Assembly (NCBI RefSeq): GCF_001307805.1
Contig: NZ_CP013862.1
Coordinates: forward strand, 3,534,001 to 3,598,000
Length of the DNA: 64,000 nt
Source of the DNA: Lentibacillus amyloliquefaciens
GTDB taxonomy: Bacteria > Bacillota > Bacilli > Bacillales > Amphibacillaceae
Direction of reading: 5' to 3'
The notes under the pieces were generated by a model, which saw nothing but the letters and a program-made list of their open reading frames with translations, ran no database searches and had not been told where the DNA came from. Within the stretch, counting starts at the first letter, position 1, and the number at the start of each line of letters is the position of its first letter. Made by a program: the position numbers and the translations under genes. Positions 36,003 through 47,715 of this stretch are shown here, one piece after another.

Positions 36003-37730
36003 GTGAGTGTTAAGGCTGAGCAGGAAGTTCAACAAACGGAAAAAAAGGTGACGGGTGCTGATTTACTCATTCAGGCGTTGACAGCCGCGGGCGTCGATAC
36101 GGTATTCGGTTATCCGGGTGGCGCGGTACTGCCGATATACGATGCTTTGTACCGAAATGATGCCTCTTTTAAACATGTTTTGTCCCGGCATGAGCAGGGA
36201 TCGGTACACGCAGCAGAAGGCTATGCAAGGGTTACCGGAAAACCCGGTGTTGTCCTGGCAACATCGGGACCCGGAGCCACTAACCTGATTACAGGCATAA
36301 CGGATGCCATGATGGATTCATTGCCGCTGGTTATATTTACCGGTCAGGTTGCCAGCAATGTGATCGGTACGGATGCTTTTCAGGAATCGGATGTGATGGG
36401 GATTACAACACCAGTCACAAAATACAACTATCAGGTCCGGGACTTGGAGCAATTACCGAAGATCGTTAACGAGGCATTTCATATTGCATCAACAGGCAGG
36501 CCTGGCCCGGTCGTAGTGGATATTCCAAAAGATATTTCATCAAGCATATCAAACACGAACATTAAAAAAAGCGGTGACTGCTACTTGCCTGGCTATCAGC
36601 CGAACAAAAAGCCGAATCCGCTGCAAACCGTAAAATTGGCAGAAGCAATAAACCGTGCTAAAAAGCCGCTCATTCTAGCAGGTGCAGGTGTTATTTTTGC
36701 TAAAGCAGCCGGGGAACTAAAGAAGTTTGCTGAAGATCATCAATTGCCGGTTGTCAACACGCTGCTTGGTCTTGGAGGCTTTCCGGGGACGCATGAACTG
36801 TCCTTAGGAATGGGTGGCATGCACGGGAATTACGCAGCAAATACAGGAATTTATGATTGCGATTTGCTGATTAATATCGGGGCACGTTTTGATGACCGGC
36901 TGACCGGAAACCTGAAACATTTCGCACCAAACGCCAAAGTGGCTCACGTGGATATCGATCCGGCAGAAATCGGCAAAAATGTGGAAACAGAAATACCGGT
37001 TGTCGCTGATGCCAAAGAAGCACTGAATGCTCTGAACAATACAGACATAAGCGCAAATGATCATGATGAATGGCTCGAATCCTTGCGACAGAATCAGACG
37101 GATTACCCTTACTGGTATGACCGCTCAGATCGTTTTATCTCACCGCAGTGGCTGACTGAGCAGGTTTATCAGGCATCAGAGGGAAAAGCAATTGTAACGA
37201 CAGATGTCGGTCAGCATCAGATGTGGGCCGCACAATATTATCCATTTGAGAAACCAAATCAGTGGGTAACCTCAGGCGGGCTTGGCACAATGGGATTCGG
37301 ATTCCCGGCTGCGGTAGGGGCACAGCTTGGAAAACCTGATGAACTGGTTGTAGCAGTCGTTGGTGATGGCGGTTTTCAGATGACGTCTCAGGAACTGTCG
37401 GTTATTAAAGAAAAACAGTTGCCGGTCAAGGTGGTCATTGTAAATAATCAGTCGCTCGGCATGGTGCGGCAATGGCAGGAAAGCTTTTACGAGGAGCGTT
37501 ACTCCGAATCGATCTTTCCGGAGAATCCTGATTTTGTCAAATTGGCGGAATGTTATGGAATCCGAGGGATGAAAGCAAGCCGTGAATCGGAAGTGAAAGA
37601 CGTTCTCACCGAAGCATTTACCTATGACGGACCGGTTGTGATTGATTGTCACGTTGAACAGAAAGAATGCGTCTACCCGATGATTGCACCAGGCAAAGGG
37701 CTTCATGAAATGATAGGGGTGAGCCGATGA
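36003..37730 (+). CDS. ilvB: acetolactate synthase large subunit
   Basis: A 575-residue ThDP/FAD enzyme catalysing the first common step of Val, Leu and Ile synthesis. Motifs in order: [16 protein letters not shown], the catalytic Glu in [37 protein letters not shown], and the ThDP site [12 protein letters not shown]...[12 protein letters not shown]. The start is GTG at 36003, with AAAGGAGG upstream. First gene behind the T-box; overlaps ilvN by four bases. Confidence 0.97.
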   Translation: MSVKAEQEVQQTEKKVTGADLLIQALTAAGVDTVFGYPGGAVLPIYDALYRNDASFKHVLSRHEQGSVHAAEGYARVTGKPGVVLATSGPGATNLITGITDAMMDSLPLVIFTGQVASNVIGTDAFQESDVMGITTPVTKYNYQVRDLEQLPKIVNEAFHIASTGRPGPVVVDIPKDISSSISNTNIKKSGDCYLPGYQPNKKPNPLQTVKLAEAINRAKKPLILAGAGVIFAKAAGELKKFAEDHQLPVVNTLLGLGGFPGTHELSLGMGGMHGNYAANTGIYDCDLLINIGARFDDRLTGNLKHFAPNAKVAHVDIDPAEIGKNVETEIPVVADAKEALNALNNTDISANDHDEWLESLRQNQTDYPYWYDRSDRFISPQWLTEQVYQASEGKAIVTTDVGQHQMWAAQYYPFEKPNQWVTSGGLGTMGFGFPAAVGAQLGKPDELVVAVVGDGGFQMTSQELSVIKEKQLPVKVVIVNNQSLGMVRQWQESFYEERYSESIFPENPDFVKLAECYGIRGMKASRESEVKDVLTEAFTYDGPVVIDCHVEQKECVYPMIAPGKGLHEMIGVSR

Positions 37731-38245
37731 AACGAATCATCACAGCCGATGTACAGAATCAAAGCGGTGTTCTTAACCGGATTACGGGGATGCTGCAAAA
37801 GCGGCAATTCAATATCGAAAGCATTACAGTCGGAAAATCAGAAAGGCCCGGCATATCGAAAATGACATTTGTTGTCGAAATCGGTGACGACCAGAAGCTG
37901 GAGCAGCTGACGAAACAGCTTAACAAACAGATTGATGTCCTGAAAGTAAAGGACATAACGGATAAAGCGATTGTCGCACGGGAACTTGCTTTGATAAAAG
38001 TTGGCGGGAGCGGCCAGCAGCGTGCCGAAATCCAAGGGGTGATTAACCCATTCCGGGCCTCTGTCATTGATGTCAGCAAAGATAGCCTGACTATTCAGGT
38101 GACAGGCAAACCGGATAAAATCGAAGCCTTGATTGCACTGCTCAGGCCATATGGTATCAAAGAACTGGCCAGAACAGGCATGACAGCATTCCTGAGAGGC
38201 TATCAGCCGCAGGAGGTTACTGAGATTAATTCACATTTGGTTTGA
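37727..38245 (+). CDS. ilvN: acetolactate synthase regulatory subunit
   Basis: A 172-residue small subunit with an N-terminal ACT domain (about 3-75; [28 protein letters not shown]) that binds valine for feedback control, and the C-terminal ALS-SS domain (about 84-160; [26 protein letters not shown]). Translationally coupled to ilvB through an ATGA overlap. B. subtilis calls the equivalent ilvH. Confidence 0.96.
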   Translation: MKRIITADVQNQSGVLNRITGMLQKRQFNIESITVGKSERPGISKMTFVVEIGDDQKLEQLTKQLNKQIDVLKVKDITDKAIVARELALIKVGGSGQQRAEIQGVINPFRASVIDVSKDSLTIQVTGKPDKIEALIALLRPYGIKELARTGMTAFLRGYQPQEVTEINSHLV

Positions 38246-40868
<2,623 letters not shown>

Positions 40869-40897
40869 ATAATATGAAATAAAGGGAGGGGAAGTAC

Positions 40898-42004
40898 ATG
40901 AATAAACACATCGTTTTGCTTCCGGGGGACGGAATTGGAAAAGAGATTATGGAATCGGCCAAACAGGTTCTGGATGCGGTTGCCGGAGAATATGGCCATC
41001 GATTTACACTTCAGGAACACGCGATCGGCGGCAGCGCCATCGATCAGTATGATACACCTTTACCGGAAGCAACCATTGCAGCAAGCCAGGAGGCCGATGC
41101 CATTTTACTCGGTGCTGTCGGCGGTGAAAAATGGGATGCCATGCCCAGCGAGAAACGGCCGGAAAAAGGTTTGCTGGGAATCCGTAAAGCACTTGGGCTG
41201 TTCGCTAATTTGCGGCCTGTTAAAGGATTTCCGTCATTGCTCCATGCTTCCCCGCTCAAAGAGCATATCATTGATGGCAGTGATATTCTAATTATCCGCG
41301 AACTTACCGGCGGCCTCTACTTTGGCCGGCCAAGTGAACGGCGGGACAATGGACGTGAAGTTGTTGACACCTTGCATTATCGCCGGGATGAGATGGAGCG
41401 GATTATTGATAAGGCGTTTCAAAGCGCCCGCTTGCGACATAATCATCTGACATCGGTTGATAAGGCAAATGTCTTGGAATCAAGCCGAATGTGGCGCGAA
41501 ATTGTCAATGAGAAAAGCCATGAATATCCGGATGTGACAGTCGATCACATGTTGGTTGATGCAGCCGCCATGAAACTGATCACACAGCCAAATCAATTTG
41601 ATGTCATGGTAACTGAAAATATGTTCGGCGATATTTTAAGCGATGAAGCATCCGTTTTGACAGGATCATTGGGAATGTTGCCATCTGCGAGTGTCCGGAG
41701 TGATGGTATTGGTTTGTATGAACCCGTCCACGGTTCAGCACCGGATATTGCCGGAAAAGGACTTGCCAATCCGTTGGGCATGATTCTTTCAGTAGCTTTA
41801 ATGCTTCGTCACTCTTTCCGGATGGAAACAGAAGCTGCCGCAGTTGAACGCGCGGTCCGCGAATGTCTGGATCAAGGGTACGTCACATCCGACTTGAATA
41901 TAAGTGCAGGTGAAATGGTCGGTACAGAGCAAATGACAGCAGCTGTTGTGGAGAATTTGACGGTTAAGAGTGTGTCTGACAGTATTTGCAGTATGTATGT
42001 TTAA
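40898..42004 (+). CDS. leuB: 3-isopropylmalate dehydrogenase
   Basis: A 368-residue NAD-dependent oxidative decarboxylase. LLPGDGIGKEIM begins the protein; AVGGEKWD, RELTGGLYFG, SVDKANVLESSRMWREIV, VTENMFGDILSDEAS and HGSAPDIAGKGLANPLG carry the substrate, metal and NAD contacts. The ATG follows GGGAGGGG. The last codons (SICSMYV) and the gap after them lead straight into a palindromic insert, so the extreme C-terminus could have been altered. Confidence 0.97.
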   Translation: MNKHIVLLPGDGIGKEIMESAKQVLDAVAGEYGHRFTLQEHAIGGSAIDQYDTPLPEATIAASQEADAILLGAVGGEKWDAMPSEKRPEKGLLGIRKALGLFANLRPVKGFPSLLHASPLKEHIIDGSDILIIRELTGGLYFGRPSERRDNGREVVDTLHYRRDEMERIIDKAFQSARLRHNHLTSVDKANVLESSRMWREIVNEKSHEYPDVTVDHMLVDAAAMKLITQPNQFDVMVTENMFGDILSDEASVLTGSLGMLPSASVRSDGIGLYEPVHGSAPDIAGKGLANPLGMILSVALMLRHSFRMETEAAAVERAVRECLDQGYVTSDLNISAGEMVGTEQMTAAVVENLTVKSVSDSICSMYV

Positions 42005-42010
42005 TAGAGG

Positions 42011-42156
42011 ATGTTTAAAAGTCCGGTAACAATGACACATCGAAATTCTTCGTTGGCTTGTTTCTCCGCGGCTCATGTATCTATAGGCATACATTCCGCT
42101 GCTCGAAACTGCGCCGCCTCGAACTTCTTGGTCCTTGTTATCCTCCTTTTAAACAT
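42011..42156. mobile_element. MITE-like palindromic insert between leuB and leuC
   Basis: A 146-bp element with terminal inverted repeats: ATGTTTAAAAG...GTAACAA at the left and TTGTTAtcctcCTTTTAAACAT at the right (about 18 of 22 bases pair). The middle has further dyads, for example GCGG...ATGTAT / ATACAT...CCGC. No coding capacity. Similar intergenic palindromes seem common in Bacillaceae (from memory). It sits inside the operon, so its RNA is part of the leu mRNA. Confidence 0.7.
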
Positions 42157-42178
42157 GTACTAATTTGGAGGTGATGAC

Positions 42179-43588
42179 ATGGGAAAACCGAAAACAATTG
42201 TTGAAAAAATTTGGGAAAATCATATGGTGCATCAAGAGCCGGATAAACCGGATCTGATGTATATTGATTTACATTTGATTCATGAAGTGACATCACCACA
42301 GGCGTTTGAAGGGCTGCGGCTGAATAACCGCAACGTAAGAAGGCCGGATTTAACATTTGCGACAATGGATCATAACGTTCCGACGCAAAACCGGGATGTC
42401 ATTGAAGATGAGATTTCCAAAAAGCAGATGGAAACGCTGAAGAAGAACTGTAAAGATTTTGGGGTTACATTGGCGGATATGTTCCATCCAGACCAGGGGA
42501 TTGTTCACGTCATCGGACCGCAGCTTGGGCTGACACAGCCGGGAAAAACAATTGTCTGCGGTGACAGCCATACATCCACTCATGGTGCTTTTGGCGCCTT
42601 GGCGTTTGGTATTGGTACGAGTGAGGTGGAGCATGTTTTAGCAACTCAGACAGTGTGGCAACAATCGCCTAAAACATTGAATGTTCATGTGGAAGGTGAC
42701 CTTGGTACCGGCGTTACAGCCAAAGACCTGATACTGGCAATCATTTCCAAATTCGGTGTACGTTTCGGTACCGGCCATGTCATTGAATATACGGGTGAAG
42801 CGATCCGAAATTTATCAATGGAAGGCCGTATGACTGTCTGCAATATGTCGATCGAAGCCGGTGCAAGAGCCGGATTGATCAGCCCTGATGAGACGACAGT
42901 CGAATTTTTGCGGGATAAACCGAATGTTCCCCAAGGTGAATCATTCGATCAAAAGGCGGCTGAATGGCTGAACTTGGCTACTGATGAAGGCGCTGAATAT
43001 GATGAGACGGTGACGATTAAAGCTGAAGAAATCGAACCGCAAGTCTCATGGGGAACAAACCCAGGCATGTGTGTGCCGGTAAGCGGCAACACACCGGTTG
43101 TGAATGAATCAGATCACCCGGATGACGTATCACGTGCACTTGAATATATGGGGCTTGATGAAAATCAGTCAATCGAGTCCATTGACATCGATCATGTCTT
43201 TATCGGATCCTGCACAAACTCCCGAATTACTGACTTGCGCAAAGCAGCCAGTGTCGTCGAAGGTCATCAGGTGAGTGACAACGTCAGGGCGATTGTCGTT
43301 CCCGGATCGTTCGGAACAAAGCTTCAGGCAGAAAAAGAAGGGCTTGATGCAATTTTTAAAGAAGCCGGATTTGAATGGCGTGAGGCCGGCTGCAGTATGT
43401 GTTTGGCGATGAATGATGATGTGGTACCGCCGGGCGGTCGCTGTGCATCAACGTCAAACCGTAATTTTGAAGGCAGACAGGGCAATGATGCCCGCACGCA
43501 TCTGGTCAGCCCGGAAATGGCTGCAGCCGCTGCGATTAATGGCCATTTTGTCGATGTCCGCAAGTTTGCTTCGAACGTATACGCATAG
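42179..43588 (+). CDS. leuC: 3-isopropylmalate dehydratase large subunit
   Basis: A 469-residue aconitase-family protein carrying the 4Fe-4S cluster. Conserved are KIWENHMV, the His-containing [43 protein letters not shown], and the cluster cysteines in [10 protein letters not shown] and [10 protein letters not shown]. The ATG follows GGAGGTGATG. It lies 23 bp after the palindromic insert, so translation here depends on its own strong ribosome site. Confidence 0.97.
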   Translation: MGKPKTIVEKIWENHMVHQEPDKPDLMYIDLHLIHEVTSPQAFEGLRLNNRNVRRPDLTFATMDHNVPTQNRDVIEDEISKKQMETLKKNCKDFGVTLADMFHPDQGIVHVIGPQLGLTQPGKTIVCGDSHTSTHGAFGALAFGIGTSEVEHVLATQTVWQQSPKTLNVHVEGDLGTGVTAKDLILAIISKFGVRFGTGHVIEYTGEAIRNLSMEGRMTVCNMSIEAGARAGLISPDETTVEFLRDKPNVPQGESFDQKAAEWLNLATDEGAEYDETVTIKAEEIEPQVSWGTNPGMCVPVSGNTPVVNESDHPDDVSRALEYMGLDENQSIESIDIDHVFIGSCTNSRITDLRKAASVVEGHQVSDNVRAIVVPGSFGTKLQAEKEGLDAIFKEAGFEWREAGCSMCLAMNDDVVPPGGRCASTSNRNFEGRQGNDARTHLVSPEMAAAAAINGHFVDVRKFASNVYA

Positions 43589-43600
43589 GAGGTGTTGATC

Positions 43601-44185
43601 ATGGAAGCGATTCGGGAACATGAAGGATTGGTTGTTCCGTTAGACCGGTCGAATGTTGATACGGATCAGATCATTCCGAAACAATTTTTAAAGCGGATTG
43701 AACGAACCGGATTTGGTCAGTTTCTATTTTATAACTGGCGGTTCGATGATGACGGAAATGAGCGGGATGATTTCGTGCTTAACGACCCCTCATACAAGGA
43801 AGGTACAGTCCTTGTCGCAGGTGATAATTTCGGCTGCGGTTCTTCAAGGGAGCACGCACCATGGTCGCTTCAGGATTACGGGTTCCGTGTCATTATTGCG
43901 CCAAGTTTTGCCGACATTTTTTATAACAATGCCTTGAAGAATGGCATCATACCTGTTCAAATGAATGAAAACCAGGTTTCAGAATGGATGAAGCAGGCCG
44001 AAAATGGTAAATTAGTATTGAAAGTCGATTTGGAAAAACAAATCATCAGCGACAGTGAAAAAGAAGTGCATTTTGATATCCCTGCCTTTCATAAGGAAAA
44101 TCTTTTGAATGGTCTCGATGATATCGCACTGACACTGAAGCATGAAGATAAAATCACGGCGTTTGAAAGTGCCGCTCACGTATAG
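43601..44185 (+). CDS. leuD: 3-isopropylmalate dehydratase small subunit
   Basis: A 194-residue swivel-domain subunit that pairs with LeuC. Motifs: VPLDRSNVDTDQIIPKQFLK, GDNFGCGSSREHAPWSL and SFADIFYNNALKNGIIPV. The ATG at 43601 has TAGGAGG eight bases upstream; the GTG at 43592 overlaps that site and is unlikely. Follows leuC by 12 bp. Confidence 0.97.
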   Translation: MEAIREHEGLVVPLDRSNVDTDQIIPKQFLKRIERTGFGQFLFYNWRFDDDGNERDDFVLNDPSYKEGTVLVAGDNFGCGSSREHAPWSLQDYGFRVIIAPSFADIFYNNALKNGIIPVQMNENQVSEWMKQAENGKLVLKVDLEKQIISDSEKEVHFDIPAFHKENLLNGLDDIALTLKHEDKITAFESAAHV

Positions 44186-44211
44186 TGAATGATGCACACT
44201 TAGCCAATTAA

Positions 44212-45216
44212 ATGAAGGAGAGTGAAGAAATTGGGAATTGCTTAACAGGTGACCTCGTTGCTGAAGCCAGAAATCGTTTAGCAACAGTCGCTCACCGTAC
44301 ACCAATAATGAGATCAACGACAACTGATGCACTCGTTGGCAAACAGGTTTATTTTAAAATGGAAAATCAGCAAAAGACCGGATCATTCAAGTTCAGAGGT
44401 GCGACGTTTAAACTGATGCAATTGTCAGATGAACAACTGCAAAAAGGTGTGATCGCGGCATCTGCCGGCAATCATGCCCAGGGTGTAGCTAATGCAGCCA
44501 GGAAATTGAATGCTCAGGCAACGATTTTTATGCCGGAAAAAACTCCGGCAGCCAAAGTGAATGCCACACGTGCTTACGGCGCAGAAGTTGTGTTGACCGG
44601 ACAGTCTTTCCAGGAAGCTTATGATGCTTCGATGAAAAGGCAACTGCAAACAGGAGCTGAATATATTCACCCGTTTGATGATTATGATGTCATGGCCGGG
44701 CAGGGAACCGCTGCAGCGGAAATGCTGCAGCAGGAAGACAGAATCGATACAATTCTTGTCCCTGTAGGCGGCGGCGGGCTGATCAGCGGCACCGCGGCAG
44801 CCGCAAAGCATATTGACAAAAACATCAAGGTGATTGGTGTCCAATCAGCGGGTGCCTCGGCCTTGTATCAGAGCTTTTATCATAATCGGGTGAAACAGCT
44901 TGAACAGGTATCAACGATTGCCGAGGGAATTGCTGTCAAAAAACCGGGTGACCGGACATTGCCGCTGATTAATGAGTATGTTGATGATATTGTCACGGTA
45001 AGCGACGAAGAAATTGCGTCTGCGATTGTCTATATGCTCGAGAGGAATAAGACATTGCTGGAAGGAGCAGGCGCCGCAGCACTGGCCGCACTGTTATCCC
45101 GCGGCAGCCAGCTTAAGTCAGACCACTGCGGTATTATTGTCAGTGGCGGCAACATGGATATCAGCACACTGCCAATGATTCAACGGCTGTCGAATAAACT
45201 GCATCATTCGGCGTAA
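44212..45216 (+). CDS. ilvA: threonine deaminase, short form without regulatory domain
   Basis: A PLP fold-type II enzyme converting threonine to 2-oxobutyrate for isoleucine. KMENQQKTGSFKFRGA carries the PLP lysine, SAGNHAQGVA and PVGGGGLISG follow. At up to 334 residues it ends after the catalytic domain; B. subtilis IlvA has about 420 with a C-terminal ACT-like domain, so isoleucine feedback at that site is absent. The start is uncertain: the ATG at 44212 has no ribosome site, while AAGGAG lies at 44215, ahead of an in-frame ATT at 44230. Last gene of the ilv-leu operon. Confidence 0.92.
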   Translation: MKESEEIGNCLTGDLVAEARNRLATVAHRTPIMRSTTTDALVGKQVYFKMENQQKTGSFKFRGATFKLMQLSDEQLQKGVIAASAGNHAQGVANAARKLNAQATIFMPEKTPAAKVNATRAYGAEVVLTGQSFQEAYDASMKRQLQTGAEYIHPFDDYDVMAGQGTAAAEMLQQEDRIDTILVPVGGGGLISGTAAAAKHIDKNIKVIGVQSAGASALYQSFYHNRVKQLEQVSTIAEGIAVKKPGDRTLPLINEYVDDIVTVSDEEIASAIVYMLERNKTLLEGAGAAALAALLSRGSQLKSDHCGIIVSGGNMDISTLPMIQRLSNKLHHSA

Positions 45217-45239
45217 AATGATTGAAAACGCCATGACTA

Positions 45240-45272
45240 CAAAAACCTGCACAAACGCTTGTGCAGGTTTTG
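45240..45272 (+). terminator. terminator of the ilv-leu operon
   Basis: AAAACCTGCACAA-acgc-TTGTGCAGGTTTT, a perfect 13-bp stem with a T-rich 3' side, 24 bp after the ilvA stop. Confidence 0.93.
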
Positions 45273-45278
45273 TACTTT

Positions 45279-45496
45279 TCTATAAGACAACGTGGATTGA
45301 GATGAGAATAAACAGAGATATACCCAGCCGGATATGAACTATCCGCTTTCTGGCAATCGAGCGGAGGAGCCGCATCCAGCCGCTAATGACCATCGCTGTC
45401 AGAGTAATTCCTGCCAAGAAGCCGCTTAATATTTTTTAGCCACACACCAGCACCAAGTAATAATAGGTTGAAGTAAGACCACTTGTTCGTCGTAAC
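45279..45496 (-). pseudogene. remnant of a small membrane protein (frameshifted)
   Basis: On the minus strand one frame gives TNKWSYFNLLLLGAGVWLKN and, after a shift near the A run at about 45433-45438, another gives SGFLAGITLTAMVISGWMR...HIRLGISLFILISIHVVL and a stop. Together they look like one protein with two membrane segments. There is a GGAGG but no start codon at usual spacing. The family is not recognised. Confidence 0.4.
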
Positions 45497-45565
45497 CTCC
45501 GTGATTTACGCAGAGTAAATTTAGTAGATTGATTATATCATATTGAATAATGAAAGAAACTGTGA

Positions 45566-45694
45566 CAAGGAGGACGCAATGATGAGTTCTTCACGTATGA
45601 TGAGGATACAGCAAAAGAATTTGTTGATGAAATTCTGACGTCATATTTGCCCGCGATAGAAACACTCTATCAGAAGTTATCGGAGGACTTTTAA
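45566..45694 (+). pseudogene. C-terminal remnant of a HEPN-type (HI0074-like) nucleotidyltransferase partner
   Basis: A stop-bounded frame encodes DEFFTYDEDTAKEFVDEIL then a short helix ending QKLSEDF, resembling the end of HI0074-like HEPN proteins that pair with minimal nucleotidyltransferases. The other 80 or so residues are missing and no start codon is usable. It ends one base before the nucleotidyltransferase ATG and still supplies that gene's ribosome site (CGGAGGA). Confidence 0.5.
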
Positions 45695-45695
45695 A

Positions 45696-46046
45696 ATGTT
45701 TGGTTTACTGAAGCAGGATATTGAATTGATTGTTGAGGCAATTACACACTTTGATGAAATTGAATGTGCTTTTATTTACGGCAGTGCTTTAGGCAGCTAT
45801 AAAAAAGGTTCGGATATTGATATTGCTGTAACGGGGTTGGGAACTTCCCGAAATACTGCATCGAATTTAAGGGAGTTATCAAACGAAGAGTATCCGCTCC
45901 CATATTTTTTTGATATTGTGCATTATGAAAGTATTACAAATGAAAAATTGACAGAACACATCGACCATAACGGTATTAGAATCTATAGAAATGAAAAAAT
46001 ACTGTATGAAAATCCTCAGCCATATAATCCCCCCTCAGATAATTAG
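45696..46046 (+). CDS. minimal nucleotidyltransferase (MNT, HI0073-like), orphaned from its HEPN partner
   Basis: A 116-residue protein with the polymerase-beta-type motif IYGSALGSYKKGSDIDIAV (about 28-46) and a later Asp in FFDIVHYES. Such proteins pair with HEPN partners in type VII toxin-antitoxin or HI0073/HI0074 systems, where the MNT neutralises the HEPN toxin, in characterised cases by AMP transfer. Here the HEPN gene is reduced to its last 40 codons, so this looks like a surviving antitoxin without its toxin. The ATG follows CGGAGGA. Confidence 0.8.
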   Translation: MFGLLKQDIELIVEAITHFDEIECAFIYGSALGSYKKGSDIDIAVTGLGTSRNTASNLRELSNEEYPLPYFFDIVHYESITNEKLTEHIDHNGIRIYRNEKILYENPQPYNPPSDN

Positions 46047-46122
46047 CTTTCATGGATATATTCAGATTTAATATTCTTTGAAATAAAAGAATCAAAAATT
46101 TAAAAGACTGCTTGTAAAAAAA

Positions 46123-46153
46123 AGATCAGCATCTGCTGGTCTGTTTTGGTTTT
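46123..46153 (+). terminator. terminator after the nucleotidyltransferase gene
   Basis: AGATCAGCA/TGCTGGTCT forms a 9-bp stem (one G-U) followed by GTTTTGGTTTT. Confidence 0.7.
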
Positions 46154-46173
46154 ACGTATAATGATTCTGCTTA

Positions 46174-46247
46174 TTTATCCCGCTTTAACGGGCAGTAAAA
46201 CCCCTAATTCAAGATTTCAGAGGAATCAGGAAAGATAAGTGGGGGTC
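46174..46247 (+). mobile_element. truncated bcr1-like element
   Basis: TTTAT, then CCCGCTTTAACGGGCAGTAA and a segment ending AGTGGGGGTCA, matching the left half of the 24251 and 50211 copies. The right half with the large hairpin is missing. It abuts a broken nitroreductase gene and provides its final codons on the minus strand. Confidence 0.7.
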
Positions 46248-46501
46248 AACAGGTACCTCTCGTGCCTTGTCTTTGTAGAATCCGCCCATGGCATGGGTTG
46301 CGACACCTGATTTCGCAGCCTGTAATGATAGATATCCCCAGGCGGCGCCAGTGTCAAACGCATGGGTATTGTCCTGTTTGTCTGAGATTATTAATGCCAG
46401 TACGGGTGCCTTTTCACACCAGGTGCGGTTTCCATCCATGATAAAGGAATGGAATTTTTCCCGAGCTTCTTTCCTGGGGCAATAATAAATTGCCATGGCT
46501 G
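46209..46501 (-). pseudogene. nitroreductase remnant, truncated at both ends and frameshifted
   Basis: The minus strand encodes QPWQFIIA then, one frame over, PRKEAREKFHSF, GNRTWCEKAPVLALIISDK, AFDTGAAWGYLSLQA and THAMGGF, the core of an FMN nitroreductase. The N-terminal third is missing. The frame changes at GGGG (46476-46479; CCCC on the coding strand), where one extra base would restore it. The C-terminus runs into bcr1-like DNA (VDPHLSFLIPLKS). Not functional as read. Confidence 0.75.
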
Positions 46502-46547
46502 AATGTAAACTGAAAATCAAATCGAATGTGACTAAGTTGTGACTAAA

Positions 46548-46586
46548 ATTAAAAAGTGCAAAACCCGTTTGGATTTCACACTTTTT
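46548..46586 (-). terminator. terminator following tRNA-Ala
   Basis: On the minus strand AAAAAGTG...CACTTTTT forms a stem ending in a T run, about 30 bp beyond the tRNA 3' end. Confidence 0.7.
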
Positions 46587-46617
46587 CAATCCCTTATCAC
46601 CAAGGGAGTATGAGGTA

Positions 46618-46690
46618 TGGAGCATATCGGGCTCGAACCGATGACCTCATCGCTGCCAGCGATGCGCTCTCCCAACTGAGCTAATGCCCC
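46618..46690 (-). tRNA. tRNA-Ala (anticodon GGC)
   Basis: A 73-nt cloverleaf on the minus strand: acceptor GGGGCAT/ATGCTCC (one G-U), D arm AGCTCAGTTGGGAGAGC, anticodon stem CATCG/CGATG with loop CTGGCAG (GGC), and T loop GGTTCGAGCC. Discriminator A; CCA is not encoded. Stands alone. Confidence 0.97.
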
Positions 46691-46932
46691 GTTTAAGTCC
46701 AAAGTACATTATAGCATTTTTGTGCTGTTTTTCAAGCGTTTTGAACCAACGATTTTTATTTTTTGTAAAAAAATGTATTCCCTGGGTAATATTATGTCGT
46801 AAAAAGCAGATTTCAGTATTATACCCGGTTAACAAACAATAGATTTTCATTCCTAATGATCGTAATTTTCTAACAAGTGATTCTGATTTATGATAAAATA
46901 GCTTTATTACCATAATAATGGAGGGTGCTGTG

Positions 46933-47688
46933 ATGACGAATGCTTTTCCAGTTATAAAAGAAGCAGAAGCGTTTTATTATCCCGGAAATACCACGGGAAT
47001 CCTTGTGATTCATGGGTTTACCGGTACAACCCAGAGCATGCATTATCTTGGCAAGCAATTTGCAGAAGAAGGGTTCACTGTATTCGGACCACGATTGACC
47101 GGACATGGAACTGATCCGGAAGACATGGAGCAACGTACATATCATGATTGGATTGAATCGGCAGAAAACGGACTGGAAAAATTGCAGGCCACATGCGAGG
47201 AAGTATTTGTGGCCGGGCTATCTATGGGCGGCACACTGACGCTTTATCTGGCGGAAAACCATCCGGAGATAAAAGGCATTATGCCTATTAATGCAGCAAC
47301 GCATATGCCGGATTTAATTGAAAACTATGCGTCTCTCAAAGATACAGAAACCCGGTTTGTGCCAGGAATCGGGTCGGATATTAAACAGGAAGATACACAA
47401 GAGCTCGCTTATAAGCAGACACCAGTTAAGTCGATGAAAGAAGGTATCGATTTGTTTGAAATGGTCAGGAGAAATCTTGGTGATGTCAAAGCACCTGCGA
47501 TTATTTTTTCGTCGGCAGTAGATCATGTTGTACCGCCGGAAAATTCACAGGAAATTTATGATTCCATCTCATCTGAAGATCGTGAGTTTGTTGTGCTGGA
47601 AAACAGCTATCATGTCGCGACACTGGACAATGACAAAGAATTGATTGCAAAGAAGTGTGTGAAGTTCGTCAGGAACAGAATAGGTTAA
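46933..47688 (+). CDS. alpha/beta-hydrolase carboxylesterase (Est30/YvaK-like)
   Basis: A 251-residue cytosolic esterase/monoacylglycerol-lipase-like hydrolase. The oxyanion region is VIHGFTGTTQSM, the nucleophile Ser lies in GLSMGGTL (about 96), the acid in SAVDHVVPPENS and the His in NSYHVATLD. The start is the ATG at 46933, with GGAGGG upstream; an ATG five codons earlier overlaps that site. Followed 27 bp later by a metallo-beta-lactamase-fold gene. Confidence 0.9.
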   Translation: MTNAFPVIKEAEAFYYPGNTTGILVIHGFTGTTQSMHYLGKQFAEEGFTVFGPRLTGHGTDPEDMEQRTYHDWIESAENGLEKLQATCEEVFVAGLSMGGTLTLYLAENHPEIKGIMPINAATHMPDLIENYASLKDTETRFVPGIGSDIKQEDTQELAYKQTPVKSMKEGIDLFEMVRRNLGDVKAPAIIFSSAVDHVVPPENSQEIYDSISSEDREFVVLENSYHVATLDNDKELIAKKCVKFVRNRIG

Positions 47689-47715
47689 TTTTTAATAGTG
47701 AAGGTGATGAAAACG

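Noticed and set aside
46209..46625. 138-residue nitroreductase-like protein read as an intact gene
   Set aside because: The first 40 residues come from terminator/intergenic DNA, the core is frameshifted and the end is repeat-element sequence.
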